NCBI RefSeq assembly: GCF_003994465.1
Contig: NZ_RZNX01000003.1
Coordinates: 339,283 to 403,282, forward strand
Direction: 5' to 3'
DNA length: 64,000 nucleotides
Source: Paenibacillus zeisoli
GTDB lineage: Bacteria > Bacillota > Bacilli > Paenibacillales > Paenibacillaceae
Of this stretch, positions 27,447-36,370 are shown piece by piece. A program made the position numbers and the translations under genes. The notes under the pieces are model-generated. The model was not told the origin of the DNA, searched no databases, and was given only the letters and a program-made list of their open reading frames with translations. The stretch's first letter is position 1. The number at the start of each line of letters is the position of its first letter.

Positions 27447-27599
27447 TTAGACCAACATAAACCAAGCAGCCTCTCTCAGGCGTGACATAAGATTGTCCGG
27501 GATTCTGAGGGTGTTAGTGCTAACTGTGAAATTTTGATTCTACCCGCACCCTTTGTATCCATCAGATTATGATAACATTACTCTATTAAGTTTATAAGT

Positions 27600-28001
27600 T
27601 TAGTCGTATTTAAATCCAAAAAAAGTATTGACTATGGAAAAGCCAAAAAGGACTGGAATAAGAATACTACTTTCGTTGTTATAAACCATTACAATATCTA
27701 TTCCTAATAAATTAGGTAATCCCAAGTAAAATATTAGAAATGGATAAGCGGTAAATATAAAACTTAAAATAAGTATAACGAGCTGAGATGAATTGAATAT
27801 AATTTTTTTTGGTATCCCCCTATACAAAGAAAAGTAAATACCGATAATGATGTTAGCTATTCCCCAAGGCCAAAATTCGTATGAAGCGTTAAATGTTTCA
27901 TCAGACTTAGTATTGAAGTATTCCAAAGATTGGCTTGCTAAATATAAAATTAATATGAATCCAATAGTCCAAAAAAAGAAATATGCATATCGTTTGATCA
28001 C
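27600..28001 (-). CDS. AT-rich hypothetical membrane protein
   Basis: The protein has 133 residues with four hydrophobic helices (about residues 7-26, 43-60, 70-95 and 110-128). The GTG start at 28001 lies 5 bases after GGAGGTG. No family is recognised. The gene and its flanks are far richer in A+T than their neighbours, and the codons favour A/T third positions, which suggests recent acquisition. The protein is shaped like small immunity or sensor membrane proteins, but nothing proves such a role. Confidence 0.65.
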   Translation of the reverse strand: MIKRYAYFFFWTIGFILILYLASQSLEYFNTKSDETFNASYEFWPWGIANIIIGIYFSLYRGIPKKIIFNSSQLVILILSFIFTAYPFLIFYLGLPNLLGIDIVMVYNNESSILIPVLFGFSIVNTFFGFKYD

Positions 28002-28162
28002 CAGAACACCTCCAAATTTAAATCTAATTAACCCATACTCCTTTCATTTTTTGGGAATTTTAACATGGTTTACTTTGATTGTCTACATGAATATTTCTAT
28101 GGAGCAGATTAGTCGATCAGGGAAAATTATACATAATCGGTGTTGAAATTAGATTACGCTAA

Positions 28163-28198
28163 AAAGAAGTGAGGGTACTTATAATCCCTCGCTTCTTT
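28163..28198 (-). terminator. Terminator of fabF
   Basis: On the minus strand AAGAAGCGAGGG pairs with CCCTCACTTCTT (one mismatch) around a 10-base loop, followed by TTTT. Confidence 0.8.
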
Positions 28199-28283
28199 TG
28201 TACATAAAAGCTTATGTTCTTATAAAAAGTAGATGGAGGGAGCTTAGTCCATTAGATCTGCCCGCTCACCTACTCTCCCCGTG

Positions 28284-29522
28284 TCACCCCTCATACTTCT
28301 TCAGCACAATCACCGCATTGTGCCCACCGAAGCCAAAGGAATTCGACAAACCGATCTCGAACGTGCCCGTCCGGGCCGTGTTCGGCACATAATCAAGATC
28401 GCAGCCTTCACCGGGCTGATCCAGGTTGATCGTCGGCGGCACAATGCCTTCTCGCAGCGTCTGTACTAGAGCGATAGCTTCGGCCCCGCCGGCAGCTCCG
28501 AACATGTGGCCAATCATCGACTTGTTGGCCGTGACTGGAACCCGGTAGGCATCCTCGCCCAGCAGCTTCTTGATCGCCTTGGTCTCCGCGATGTCGCCCA
28601 CCTCCGTGCTGGTCGCATGGGCGCTGATTACATCGATATCCTGCGGAGTAAGACCCGCCGATTTGACGGCGCTCTTCATCGCCAGGTAACCGCCGATGCC
28701 CTCCGGGTGAGAAGCCACCATGTGGTAGGCATCCGAGCTTGCTCCATAGCCGATCACTTCCCCATAGATTTGCGCGCCGCGCTTCTGGGCATGGGTCAAG
28801 GATTCCAGCACAAGGATGCCCGCTCCCTCTCCCATCACGAACCCGTCCCGGTCCGCATCGAACGGCCGACTAGCCTTGGTAGGCTCCTCATTTCGGACTG
28901 AAAGTGCCGTAGCATTTCCGAACCCGGCCAGGGCAATGGGATGCGCAGCGGCCTCCGTTCCCCCGGCAAAAATCACATCCGCATCCCCACTGCGAATCAC
29001 GCGCCAAGCCTCGCCAATCGCCGTATTTCCGATCGAACAAGCGGTGACCGGCGAGAGCGTCGGTCCCATCGCGCCAAAGTGAATGCTGATGAGCGCCGCA
29101 GCCATATTGGAGATCATCATCGGAACCAGGCTTGGGCTAACTCTGCCCGGACCGCGATCCCGCAGAAGATCCACGTTGTTCACCAGGGTCTCAATCCCGC
29201 CAATGCCTGAGCCAACATATACCCCGAGGCGCTCACGGTCGATCTGATCCAGCTTCAGGCCGGAATGCTCAAGCGCCTGCTCCGCTGCCGCAAGCCCAAG
29301 CTGGCTGAACCTGTCCATCTTGCGAGCTTCCTTACGTCCCCATCTGCCTTCGGGATCAAGTCCCTTGACCAAGCCCGCAATCCGGGTCTTGTATCCCGAT
29401 ACATCAAAAGTATCAATCGTGCTGATGCCCGACTTTCCTTCCTTCAGACCGTTCCAGAACGTGTCCAGTTCATTTCCAAGGGGCGATACAATCCCCAATC
29501 CCGTAATTACTACTCTTTCCAT
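28284..29522 (-). CDS. fabF: 3-oxoacyl-ACP synthase II (FabF type)
   Basis: The protein has 412 residues. The KAS II triad is intact: Cys162 (VTACSIGN), His302 (SAHATSTEVGD) and His339 (NKSMIGHMFGAAGG), with the C-terminal SNSFGFGGHNAVIVLKK. It condenses malonyl-ACP with growing acyl-ACP chains. It stands alone instead of in a fabH/fabD/fabG cluster and is divergent from an XRE-family regulator, so it may be a second, specialised FabF copy. Confidence 0.92.
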   Translation of the reverse strand: MERVVITGLGIVSPLGNELDTFWNGLKEGKSGISTIDTFDVSGYKTRIAGLVKGLDPEGRWGRKEARKMDRFSQLGLAAAEQALEHSGLKLDQIDRERLGVYVGSGIGGIETLVNNVDLLRDRGPGRVSPSLVPMMISNMAAALISIHFGAMGPTLSPVTACSIGNTAIGEAWRVIRSGDADVIFAGGTEAAAHPIALAGFGNATALSVRNEEPTKASRPFDADRDGFVMGEGAGILVLESLTHAQKRGAQIYGEVIGYGASSDAYHMVASHPEGIGGYLAMKSAVKSAGLTPQDIDVISAHATSTEVGDIAETKAIKKLLGEDAYRVPVTANKSMIGHMFGAAGGAEAIALVQTLREGIVPPTINLDQPGEGCDLDYVPNTARTGTFEIGLSNSFGFGGHNAVIVLKKYEG

Positions 29523-29649
29523 CTTGGCACCTCTCCCTTAATAACCATTTATTATTTGTTTATTATTCTAACCATCCTTTATCCTATTACAAGTTTGTAT
29601 TTATCCTAGTATAATTAACACTACAATAAACCTGTAAAGGACGATTACT

Positions 29650-30498
29650 ATGAAACCGGAAGCACGACTTGAAGCCTTATCCGAATTTCTCAAAGCCCAG
29701 CGCTCGAAGCTTCACCCTCATACCGTAGGCCTTCCCCCGGGGACACGGCGGAGAACTCCAGGTCTTCGCAGAGAAGAGGTTGCCGCTCTCGCCGGGGTCA
29801 GTACGACGTGGTATACATGGCTGGAACAGGGCCGGGATATCAAGGTATCCCCCTCTGTCCTGGATGCCATTGCAGGGGCACTTCAGCTGAACGCCGATGA
29901 GCGCAAATATTTATATGATCTGGCGCTTGAATCGGGCTCACACACGAAGCCTTCAGAGAGGGAAGCGGGCACGGTCATCAGCCCCTCACTCAGCCGAATA
30001 CTGCAGGAGCTTAAATACTGTCCGACTATTATCTCTGACCGCAAATGCCAGATTGTAGGCTGGAATGCAGCGGCTTCGCACGTGTTTCTTAACTTTGATC
30101 TGATTCCCGCAGCGGAGCGGAACATGATTGAGCTGTTGTTCAACAAGAAAGAGCTCCGCAGTCTGGCCGTGAACTGGGAGCACTTTGTCCGGGGCTTCCT
30201 CTCCATCTTCCGCGCGTATTACGGACAGTATGTTGCTGACCCCTGGTATTCCGATTTCATTGACAAAATGACCCGTCAGTACCCGGACTTCCAGGCGCTC
30301 TGGAATGAAAGTGACGTCAGTTCCGCACCCGAGGTCATGATTGAATTCCGGCATGCACGTGCCGGCAAGATGCTGTTCAACCTGACCTCCCTACAGGTTC
30401 AGGGCTCCGCCGATCTAAGGTGCAGCGTCTATACACCAGTCCAGGATTCCAACACGGAGACCAAGCTCAGCAAGCTGATGAAGGACAGCAGTATCTAG
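29650..30498 (+). CDS. XRE-family regulator with MmyB-like ligand-binding domain
   Basis: The protein has 282 residues. An N-terminal helix-turn-helix covers about residues 15-80 (TPGLRREEVAALAGVSTTWY, then TWLEQGRDIKVSPSVLDAIA). The C-terminal ~180 residues (CPTIISDRKCQIVGWNAAAS, then NMIELLF and HFVRGFLSIFRAYYG) match the MmyB-type domain, which binds fatty-acid-like ligands in some members. It is divergent from fabF, 127 bases away, which makes it a likely regulator of fabF. Confidence 0.85.
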   Translation: MKPEARLEALSEFLKAQRSKLHPHTVGLPPGTRRRTPGLRREEVAALAGVSTTWYTWLEQGRDIKVSPSVLDAIAGALQLNADERKYLYDLALESGSHTKPSEREAGTVISPSLSRILQELKYCPTIISDRKCQIVGWNAAASHVFLNFDLIPAAERNMIELLFNKKELRSLAVNWEHFVRGFLSIFRAYYGQYVADPWYSDFIDKMTRQYPDFQALWNESDVSSAPEVMIEFRHARAGKMLFNLTSLQVQGSADLRCSVYTPVQDSNTETKLSKLMKDSSI

Positions 30499-30666
30499 AT
30501 GAATGGGTCCTTTTTAAAGGGACAACTCTCGCCTAGAAGTAAAAATATGTAGAAATATGGAACCCGGCATAGTAAGATATATCCATATTTGCCTTGCATG
30601 TAGGAGAATCAGCCTATAAGGCATCTATTACAACTCAATCAAAAAAATAAAAAGGGATGATTAAGG

Positions 30667-30918
30667 GTGCAAAAGTACAGAAAAAGAAACACGCCTGCGT
30701 TCACGTTTCTAGCTTATTTCACATTTTTTGCAGGTGTGGCGTTGTTCCTGATCGGAATTTATAATGCCGATATGCAGCTGAACGAGAAGGGATATTATAT
30801 CGCAGTGATGATTCTGGTAGCTGTCGGGGCTATTCTGACTCAGAAAGTAACCCGGGATAACAGTGAAGATAATGAAATTATCGCTGAGCAGAACCGAAGC
30901 AGTAGCCACAGCAGCTAG
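30667..30918 (+). CDS. YiaA/YiaB two-helix membrane protein
   Basis: The protein has 83 residues. It has two transmembrane helices (TFLAYFTFFAGVALFLIGIY and YYIAVMILVAVGAILTQKV) joined by a NADMQLNEKG loop, the pattern of the yiaA/B two-helix domain. The start is GTG 30667, with AAAGGGATG about 10 bases upstream. Function is unknown. A terminator follows directly. Confidence 0.78.
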   Translation: MQKYRKRNTPAFTFLAYFTFFAGVALFLIGIYNADMQLNEKGYYIAVMILVAVGAILTQKVTRDNSEDNEIIAEQNRSSSHSS

Positions 30919-30948
30919 AATAATTCCGGTTCTGTAGATCGAACAGAA

Positions 30949-30992
30949 ACAGCCGTCACCCAGGTATTCCTCTCGGGGACGGCTGTTTTTTT
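30949..30992 (+). terminator. Terminator after the YiaA/B gene
   Basis: ACAGCCGTC pairs with GACGGCTGT around a 20-base loop and is followed by a run of seven T. Confidence 0.88.
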
Positions 30993-31014
30993 ATCTTAAC
31001 TTAGTTCTCTTAAC

Positions 31015-32748
31015 TCACTTCTGCTGCTTCTCCTGCTCTTCCAGATAGTCCCTGGTTCTCCGGAGATATTCTGGAGCATCCATCGGATCCGCCGCTACCA
31101 TCTCAATGATGGAGAGCCGTCCCTGCGCCTGTGCCGCCTGAGCTTGCTCCATGGCCTCATCCAGTTCTCCAATCGTCTGCACGCGGGCGGTATAAGCCTC
31201 CCCGCCGAAGGCCTCAGCCAACTTCGTATAAGACCACATCGGTACCTCATTGTACCGCTGCTGCTCGGTCTTCACATTCAAGTACTTCTCAATCGTGTAA
31301 CCATCATTATTCAGCACAAAAATAATCGGGTGGCAGCCATTCGCCAGCATGGAGCTGATCTCCTGTACCGTCAGCTGCAGCGAGCCGTCGCCGGTGAAGA
31401 GAAGCACCCGGCGTCCCGGCGCAGCTATGCATGCCCCAAAAGCGGCTGGCGTCGCATAGCCGATGCTCTCCCAGCCCGCTTGAGCGATATAACTCGCTCC
31501 CTCCGGCAGTCTGATCTGGGAGATTCCGTTCATGAACGTTCCCGTCTCGGCAACCACAATATCCCCCTCCTTCAGCATTCGCTGAATCCGCGGATAATAA
31601 GCATCGGCGGTTAAGAGCTTCTCCGCGGCGACATCTGCCGCTTCCTGCTCGTAAGGAAAAGAGAGGCTTGGCAGGTCTTCTTCCTGCTCGAACCCCACTT
31701 TCATCAGCTCACGCAGCATATCCTCCGCCTTGATATTCATATACACGGCTTCTCCGATTTTGACGGACTCCGGCTGAATATTGATGGTTCTCATAGGATC
31801 CAGCTTGGCGGTGAAGTTGGCCGTATTGCTGTCAGACCAGATGAGCCCCGCGGCGATTACGCAATCCGCCTCTTCCACGATGGTACTGACCTGCTCGCTG
31901 CCAAAGGCTCCCCCGTACATCCCGATATAATTGGGGTGATGCTCATCGAACCCGCCCTTACCGAGCGGCATCGAGGCCACGGGTACGCTCATGCCCTCGG
32001 CCAGTTCGCGAACCGGGTTCATGAGTCTATGACGCATGACCATGGAATCGGACAGGATTACCGCCCGCTTCGAGCTGCCAAGCAGCTGACTCGCATGAGC
32101 AACAGCCGCTTTCAGCGAGGATGTGCTTGTCTGCAAATCCTGGAGCTGAGCCCGCCGGGCGAGGATCGGCTTCATCACCAGGTCTATGGCGACGACGAGA
32201 TAGACCGGCTTTTTCTTGCGCTTGGCAATAGAAAGGGCTGCTGGAATCTCGATGGCCGCATTCTCGGGAGTAATCTCCGCCGTGTAGGCGGTGATAGAGC
32301 TGTACATTTTACGAAACACTTGGTAGTCCCCATCATGCAGCGTATGATGCATCAGCTTATGGGCCTGCTGCACCATCGATTTGGGGGAACCAACAATATG
32401 CACGACCGGCACGTTCTCACTATAAGAGCCCGCAATCGCATTACAGGCACTCATCTCCCCCACCCCAAAGGTGGTGATCAGGGCGGAGATTCCCTTTAGC
32501 CTTGCATAGCTGTCCGCCGCATACCCGGCATTCAATTCATTGCGTCCGTTGATGAACCGGATTCCATCATAGCGTTCCAGCGTATCCAGCAAGGTAAAAT
32601 TATAGTCGCCGGGTACCCCGAATATCTCCGTGATCCCCTCGGCTCTCAGGCAGTCCAGTAGATACTGGCCCAGCGTGATTTCTCCGGATGGTTGTCCCTC
32701 TGTCTGCTGCTTCTCTTCTCCTTGAGCTAATCCGTTCTTGTCAGGCAT
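31015..32748 (-). CDS. Thiamine-diphosphate-dependent 2-keto acid decarboxylase (pyruvate/indolepyruvate type)
   Basis: The protein has 577 residues. Hallmarks of pyruvate and indolepyruvate decarboxylases are present: activating Glu71 (NGRNELNAGYAADSYAR), the His134-His135 pair (LMHHTLHDGD), and the ThDP motif GDGS followed by NNDGYT near residues 455-485. These separate it from acetolactate synthase, which lacks the HH pair. It decarboxylates a 2-keto acid to an aldehyde. The branched-chain, phenylpyruvate and indolepyruvate forms cannot be told apart by eye. A leader of ~110 bases of unknown content precedes it. Confidence 0.88.
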   Translation of the reverse strand: MPDKNGLAQGEEKQQTEGQPSGEITLGQYLLDCLRAEGITEIFGVPGDYNFTLLDTLERYDGIRFINGRNELNAGYAADSYARLKGISALITTFGVGEMSACNAIAGSYSENVPVVHIVGSPKSMVQQAHKLMHHTLHDGDYQVFRKMYSSITAYTAEITPENAAIEIPAALSIAKRKKKPVYLVVAIDLVMKPILARRAQLQDLQTSTSSLKAAVAHASQLLGSSKRAVILSDSMVMRHRLMNPVRELAEGMSVPVASMPLGKGGFDEHHPNYIGMYGGAFGSEQVSTIVEEADCVIAAGLIWSDSNTANFTAKLDPMRTINIQPESVKIGEAVYMNIKAEDMLRELMKVGFEQEEDLPSLSFPYEQEAADVAAEKLLTADAYYPRIQRMLKEGDIVVAETGTFMNGISQIRLPEGASYIAQAGWESIGYATPAAFGACIAAPGRRVLLFTGDGSLQLTVQEISSMLANGCHPIIFVLNNDGYTIEKYLNVKTEQQRYNEVPMWSYTKLAEAFGGEAYTARVQTIGELDEAMEQAQAAQAQGRLSIIEMVAADPMDAPEYLRRTRDYLEEQEKQQK

Positions 32749-32872
32749 TCATATCTCTCCCTTAAATTCTCTTGATGTATGTCATTACCCTAACAGCCCG
32801 AACTCCTTTCAGGCCGCAGGGGACCGAAGTTATTCGTATCCCGTAGGGGGTAAGGACTCAATATTCTTTAAT

Positions 32873-32911
32873 AAAAAAGAAGTCCTTCAGGTAGTAATAC
32901 CCGAAGAACCC
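32873..32911 (-). terminator. Terminator of the lipoprotein gene
   Basis: On the minus strand a stem of about 12 pairs with two mismatches closes over TTAC and is followed by TTCTTTTTTAT. It begins right at the stop codon of the lipoprotein gene. Confidence 0.7.
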
Positions 32912-32913
32912 CT

Positions 32914-33657
32914 TTATTTTGCAATAAATTCACCTTTTTCTAAGTCTAATTGAAATTGTTTCTCTTTAGTATCATCTGAGCCTGCGCTTATGCCTGGCTT
33001 AACGATGAAAAGATCTTTTTTATTGTACGGTAAATGCTCCTTATCGGAATAATTATAACTGTCTAATTTCACGGAATCATATACAAAGCTTAAGGGTACA
33101 GCCTTTCCAGAACCTTTCCCTATTGCTACCGCATAAAAAGTATAACCATGTGCAGCTTGATATTGTGGAGTCAGGAGATAGACATCTGTCTCCTTAAAGT
33201 GAACTTTATGAAATGAAATGGGCTGGTCTGAAGGCTGAATAAAAGTTAAAGCAGGCAATTCTTTTACGATCTGCTTTTTATTGTCTTGCCCATAAATAAG
33301 GATATAGTTACTCTGGAAAGTTAAATCTCCTGCTTGTCCGTAGATACTTGGGGCATCCAAGTGCCCAATTTCTTCGGGTCCTTTCGATTCTACTCGCAGA
33401 ATACCCTCATCGGTTTGAATCTCAGCACGAATAGAGATGGTATTATTCACCTTATCTATGATTCTTGCCGGAGCTTCATCTGGAAACTGACTTTTAATGA
33501 CACTGGGTAAATTAGAAGACTTTGAATCCGTATTCTCCTTGCTTATGACTGCCTTATCTTTACTTGATGTAGGAGGTTCTGAATTCTGCTGATTACTACA
33601 TGCAAATAGCGTACTTAATGACAACAAAGAGGCCAATACCAGAGCTATCCTTTTAAT
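32914..33657 (-). CDS. Hypothetical lipoprotein, probable ATT start
   Basis: The protein has 247 residues if translation starts at ATT 33657, six bases after AGGAGAGG (33671-33664). It would begin (M)KRIALVLASLLSLSTLFAC, an ideal lipoprotein signal peptide with the LFAC lipobox. The reading frame is open further up to GTG 33762. However, the only good promoter lies at 33695-33722, so GTG 33762 is not transcribed from it and TTG 33687 would be leaderless and without an SD. The mature part has a Ser/Asn/Lys-rich linker and then a beta-rich domain of unknown family (GYTFYAVAIGKGSGKAVPLS). An automatic caller would probably use 33687 or 33762. Confidence 0.65.
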   Translation of the reverse strand: MKRIALVLASLLSLSTLFACSNQQNSEPPTSSKDKAVISKENTDSKSSNLPSVIKSQFPDEAPARIIDKVNNTISIRAEIQTDEGILRVESKGPEEIGHLDAPSIYGQAGDLTFQSNYILIYGQDNKKQIVKELPALTFIQPSDQPISFHKVHFKETDVYLLTPQYQAAHGYTFYAVAIGKGSGKAVPLSFVYDSVKLDSYNYSDKEHLPYNKKDLFIVKPGISAGSDDTKEKQFQLDLEKGEFIAK

Positions 33658-33694
33658 TTTAGTCCTCTCCTTCTTTTCATGCTGCAACTTATAT

Positions 33695-33722
33695 ATTATA
33701 CTCCTAAACCACTTATTTCCAA
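33695..33722 (-). promoter_or_regulatory. Promoter of the lipoprotein gene
   Basis: On the minus strand TTGGAA (33722-33717) is followed after 16 bases by TATAAT (33700-33695). Transcription should start near 33688, leaving a 5' leader of about 30 bases before the ATT codon. Confidence 0.65.
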
Positions 33723-33808
33723 TATTGGATTCTCTGTTTTTTGCTGCTCTACTACATTCCACTACAAGTGCCAGTTGGTCCTCTTTTTATAAGATATGAG
33801 CCGCATAT

Positions 33809-34618
33809 TTATTTTCCCAGAAAAAATGTCACCAGCTCTGGCGAGATTGTCTTAGCATCAAGCTTCTTGGTGTGGCCGAGCCCCTTCCTGCTTAACAGCT
33901 GCGCACGAGGCAGTACCTTGGTCAATGCCTGGGCGGCACGACGAAGCGAAGCCGGGCTCTCCGTACCCTCAAGTACCAATGTAGGTATTTGGACTGTAGA
34001 CCAGACATCTGCGGGCAGAGGCCGGCCGGCCGTATATCCTTCGAGCAATACTGCATCATAAGGGAGCGTGTGAGCTACTGCCATCAGATTCGGCCATACG
34101 CTCGGCATTAATCTCATAATCCCGACTACGAAGGAAGGAGCCCCCATTCCCTTGGTCATGAAATAGCTGATCGCTTCCTTACGGCGATTGTCCCCGATTA
34201 ACCTCGTCACTTGCTTAATAAAATCTTTTGGCGGCTGGCGATCTGCCGCATCCACAATGAATGGAGGCTCATGCAATGCCAACTTGGTGATGCTTGCCCC
34301 ACTCGCTGCTGCCTGCAGGGCAAGAACCGCACCGGATGACAGCCCATATACATAGGCTGAGCCGCCCGCTTCATCGATTAAAGCCTGGAGATCTTCGATC
34401 TCTCGCCCAGTGGCATAGGACTGATGATCTCCGCTATCCCCGCGGCCGCGGCGGTCATAATTGTAAACCGTGAATCGCTCCGATAACAGGGAGGCGAGCT
34501 TCACCATTTGCGGGAATTTCCGGTAGCTGAACGCACCTCCAACGAGGATAAGTGCAGGTCCTTGACCCACCTTGTCATAGGCAATTTGGGTACCGTCTTT
34601 CGAGGTTACTGTATACAT
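33809..34618 (-). CDS. Alpha/beta hydrolase
   Basis: The protein has 269 residues, starting at ATG 34618 after AGGAGAAG. The oxyanion strand is LILVGGAFSYRKFP, the nucleophile elbow is VYGLSSGAVLAL (Ser in GLSSG), the acid lies in the TLVLEGTE region, and the catalytic His is in RKGLGHTKKL. Substrate unknown. It is the last gene of the minus-strand run that begins with the DGPF-domain gene at 36800. A terminator separates it from DUF1801, so co-transcription is uncertain. Confidence 0.85.
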   Translation of the reverse strand: MYTVTSKDGTQIAYDKVGQGPALILVGGAFSYRKFPQMVKLASLLSERFTVYNYDRRGRGDSGDHQSYATGREIEDLQALIDEAGGSAYVYGLSSGAVLALQAAASGASITKLALHEPPFIVDAADRQPPKDFIKQVTRLIGDNRRKEAISYFMTKGMGAPSFVVGIMRLMPSVWPNLMAVAHTLPYDAVLLEGYTAGRPLPADVWSTVQIPTLVLEGTESPASLRRAAQALTKVLPRAQLLSRKGLGHTKKLDAKTISPELVTFFLGK

Positions 34619-34708
34619 AGAACTTCTCCTTTGCACGTTGTTTATACAAGTCTCTATATAGGGCGACGAACCACCGATGGGGAAATCGACACGTATTATG
34701 GGGTTCTG

Positions 34709-34736
34709 AAATAAAAAACCGCCCAATGCTGGGCGG
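34709..34736 (-). terminator. Terminator of the ECF42 operon
   Basis: On the minus strand CCGCCCA pairs with TGGGCGG across a short loop and is followed by TTTTTTATTTC. It lies just after the DUF1801 stop. Confidence 0.85.
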
Positions 34737-34744
34737 GGTTCGGG

Positions 34745-35086
34745 CTAGATCGTATCAGATGCTTGTCTTAATAAATCAGTTAGCAGACCCCCATCCATCT
34801 GCTCCCCGCTTCGGTACTTGATCGTCTTTCGTTCTGGGGGGCCAGCGAACAATCCTGCGGGAAACTCCAGTCCTGCTGCGTTGAAGATCGTAAAGCTAAC
34901 AGCATCCTTGGAAGTCGAGATCACTGCTGCATATTTCTTGTTCTTCAAGAAATGGGGCTTATTGTATTGAATGCGTTCCTGAACGTCAGGAATAGCATGG
35001 TAGACGACCTGGCGTAACTCTTGGCAAAGATGGGCCTGCCACGGCTCTTTAACTTTCTCGATAAACTCGGTAACCTCTTGATTCAT
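34745..35086 (-). CDS. DUF1801 domain protein
   Basis: The protein has 113 residues. The family pattern EFIEKVKEPWQAHLCQELRQ and IPDVQERIQYNKPHFLKNKK is clear, close to YdhG/YdeI-type proteins with an unknown cytoplasmic role. It follows the ECF42 sigma gene by 27 bases and ends at a terminator, so it probably belongs to that operon. Confidence 0.82.
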   Translation of the reverse strand: MNQEVTEFIEKVKEPWQAHLCQELRQVVYHAIPDVQERIQYNKPHFLKNKKYAAVISTSKDAVSFTIFNAAGLEFPAGLFAGPPERKTIKYRSGEQMDGGLLTDLLRQASDTI

Positions 35087-35113
35087 TTTAAACTCTCCTC
35101 TCGGATCCTTATT

Positions 35114-36370
35114 TTAGTCTATGGCACAATCAGCTGCGCGTCTCAAAAGAAACTCGCGCTCCTTTTCATTACAGGTGAGTGCAGCAGCATGTTTGAATTC
35201 TATACCCGCCTCTTGTGTGCGTCCCAATTTCATAAGAAGGTCCCCCCGAACGCTCGGTAAAAGGTGGTAGTTCTTCAAGGAGGGTTCTTGCCCTATCGCA
35301 TCGATGACTTCTAGGCCTACTTCCGGGCCGAACGCCATCGAGAGTGCGACGGCACGGTTCAGTTCGACGACGGGCGACGGTGCGATTTGGGAAAGAGCAT
35401 CGTACAGCGCCGAAATCCGGACCCAATCCGTCTCCGAAGCCGTACGGGCACGAGCATGGCATGCTGCGATCGAAGCTTGAATCAGATAGGGGCCGAATGC
35501 CCTGCCAAGGCGCTCGGCTCGTTCGATCGCAGACAGCCCGCGGCGAATAAGCAGATGATCCCATAGAGCGCGGTTCTGGTCCATAAGCAGAATGGGTTCC
35601 CCCTTCTTGTCAATCCGCGCCTTGAACCTGGAGGATTGAATCTCCATCAAGGCCACGAGTCCATGGACCTCCGGTTCGGCGGGTGCTATCTCAGCCAATA
35701 TCCTTCCGAGCCGCAGTGCTTCCCCGCAGAGCATCGGCCGGATCCAGCTTCCGCCGGAGGATGCGGCGTAGCCCTCGTTGAACATAAGGTAGATCACCTC
35801 AAGTACAGACGACAACCGCGCTGGCAGCTCTGCCCTTGGCGGCATTTCGAAAGGGACATGCGCAGCCGCGAGCGTGCGCTTCGCTCGGACAATCCGCTGA
35901 GCGACAGTCGGCTCCGGGACGAGGAACGCGCTCGCGATTTCTTTTGTCGTGAGTCCCCCGAGCAGACGGAGTGTGAGCGCCACCCGGGCTTCGGCGGAAA
36001 GAACGGGATGACACGTTGTGAACATGAGACGAAGGAGATCATCTCCGACTGGATCGTCGATCGCTTCATCCCAATCCGGCTCGTACTGTCTTTCTATTTC
36101 CCAGCCGAGCTCCGCGTATTTCTGGTCACGCACTTTGCTTCTGCGCAGGTGATCGATAGCTCGGCGTTTCGCGGTTGTCATCAGCCACGCTCCCGGGTTA
36201 TCCGGGATGCCTGATTCTGGCCACCGCTCAAGTGCAATAATAAGGGCATCCTGAGCCAAATCCTCGGCCAGACCGACATCTCTGACCCTACGTGCCAGAC
36301 CTGCAATAATCCTGGGCGATTCAATTCTCCAAATTCCATCGATGGTACGGTGGGCAGCGGACTTATTCAC
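35114..36370 (-). CDS. RNA polymerase sigma factor, ECF42 family (DUF6596 C-terminus)
   Basis: The protein has 418 residues. Sigma region 2 is around residues 15-75 (DVGLAEDLAQDALIIALERW, then AKRRAIDHLRR). Region 4 is near 125-180 (LRLLGGLTTKEIASAFLVPE, then AQRIVRAKRTLAAA). The remaining ~220 residues form the TPR-like DUF6596 extension that defines ECF42 and replaces an anti-sigma factor. The GTG start at 36370 overlaps the stop of the DGPF gene by 8 bases, so the two are coupled, as is typical of this group. Its target is expected to be its own operon. Confidence 0.9.
   Translation of the reverse strand: MNKSAAHRTIDGIWRIESPRIIAGLARRVRDVGLAEDLAQDALIIALERWPESGIPDNPGAWLMTTAKRRAIDHLRRSKVRDQKYAELGWEIERQYEPDWDEAIDDPVGDDLLRLMFTTCHPVLSAEARVALTLRLLGGLTTKEIASAFLVPEPTVAQRIVRAKRTLAAAHVPFEMPPRAELPARLSSVLEVIYLMFNEGYAASSGGSWIRPMLCGEALRLGRILAEIAPAEPEVHGLVALMEIQSSRFKARIDKKGEPILLMDQNRALWDHLLIRRGLSAIERAERLGRAFGPYLIQASIAACHARARTASETDWVRISALYDALSQIAPSPVVELNRAVALSMAFGPEVGLEVIDAIGQEPSLKNYHLLPSVRGDLLMKLGRTQEAGIEFKHAAALTCNEKEREFLLRRAADCAID

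Noticed and set aside
32750..32870. T-box or riboswitch before the keto acid decarboxylase gene
   Set aside because: Some inverted pairs are present, but no T-box sequence (TGGNACC) or other conserved aptamer block was found.
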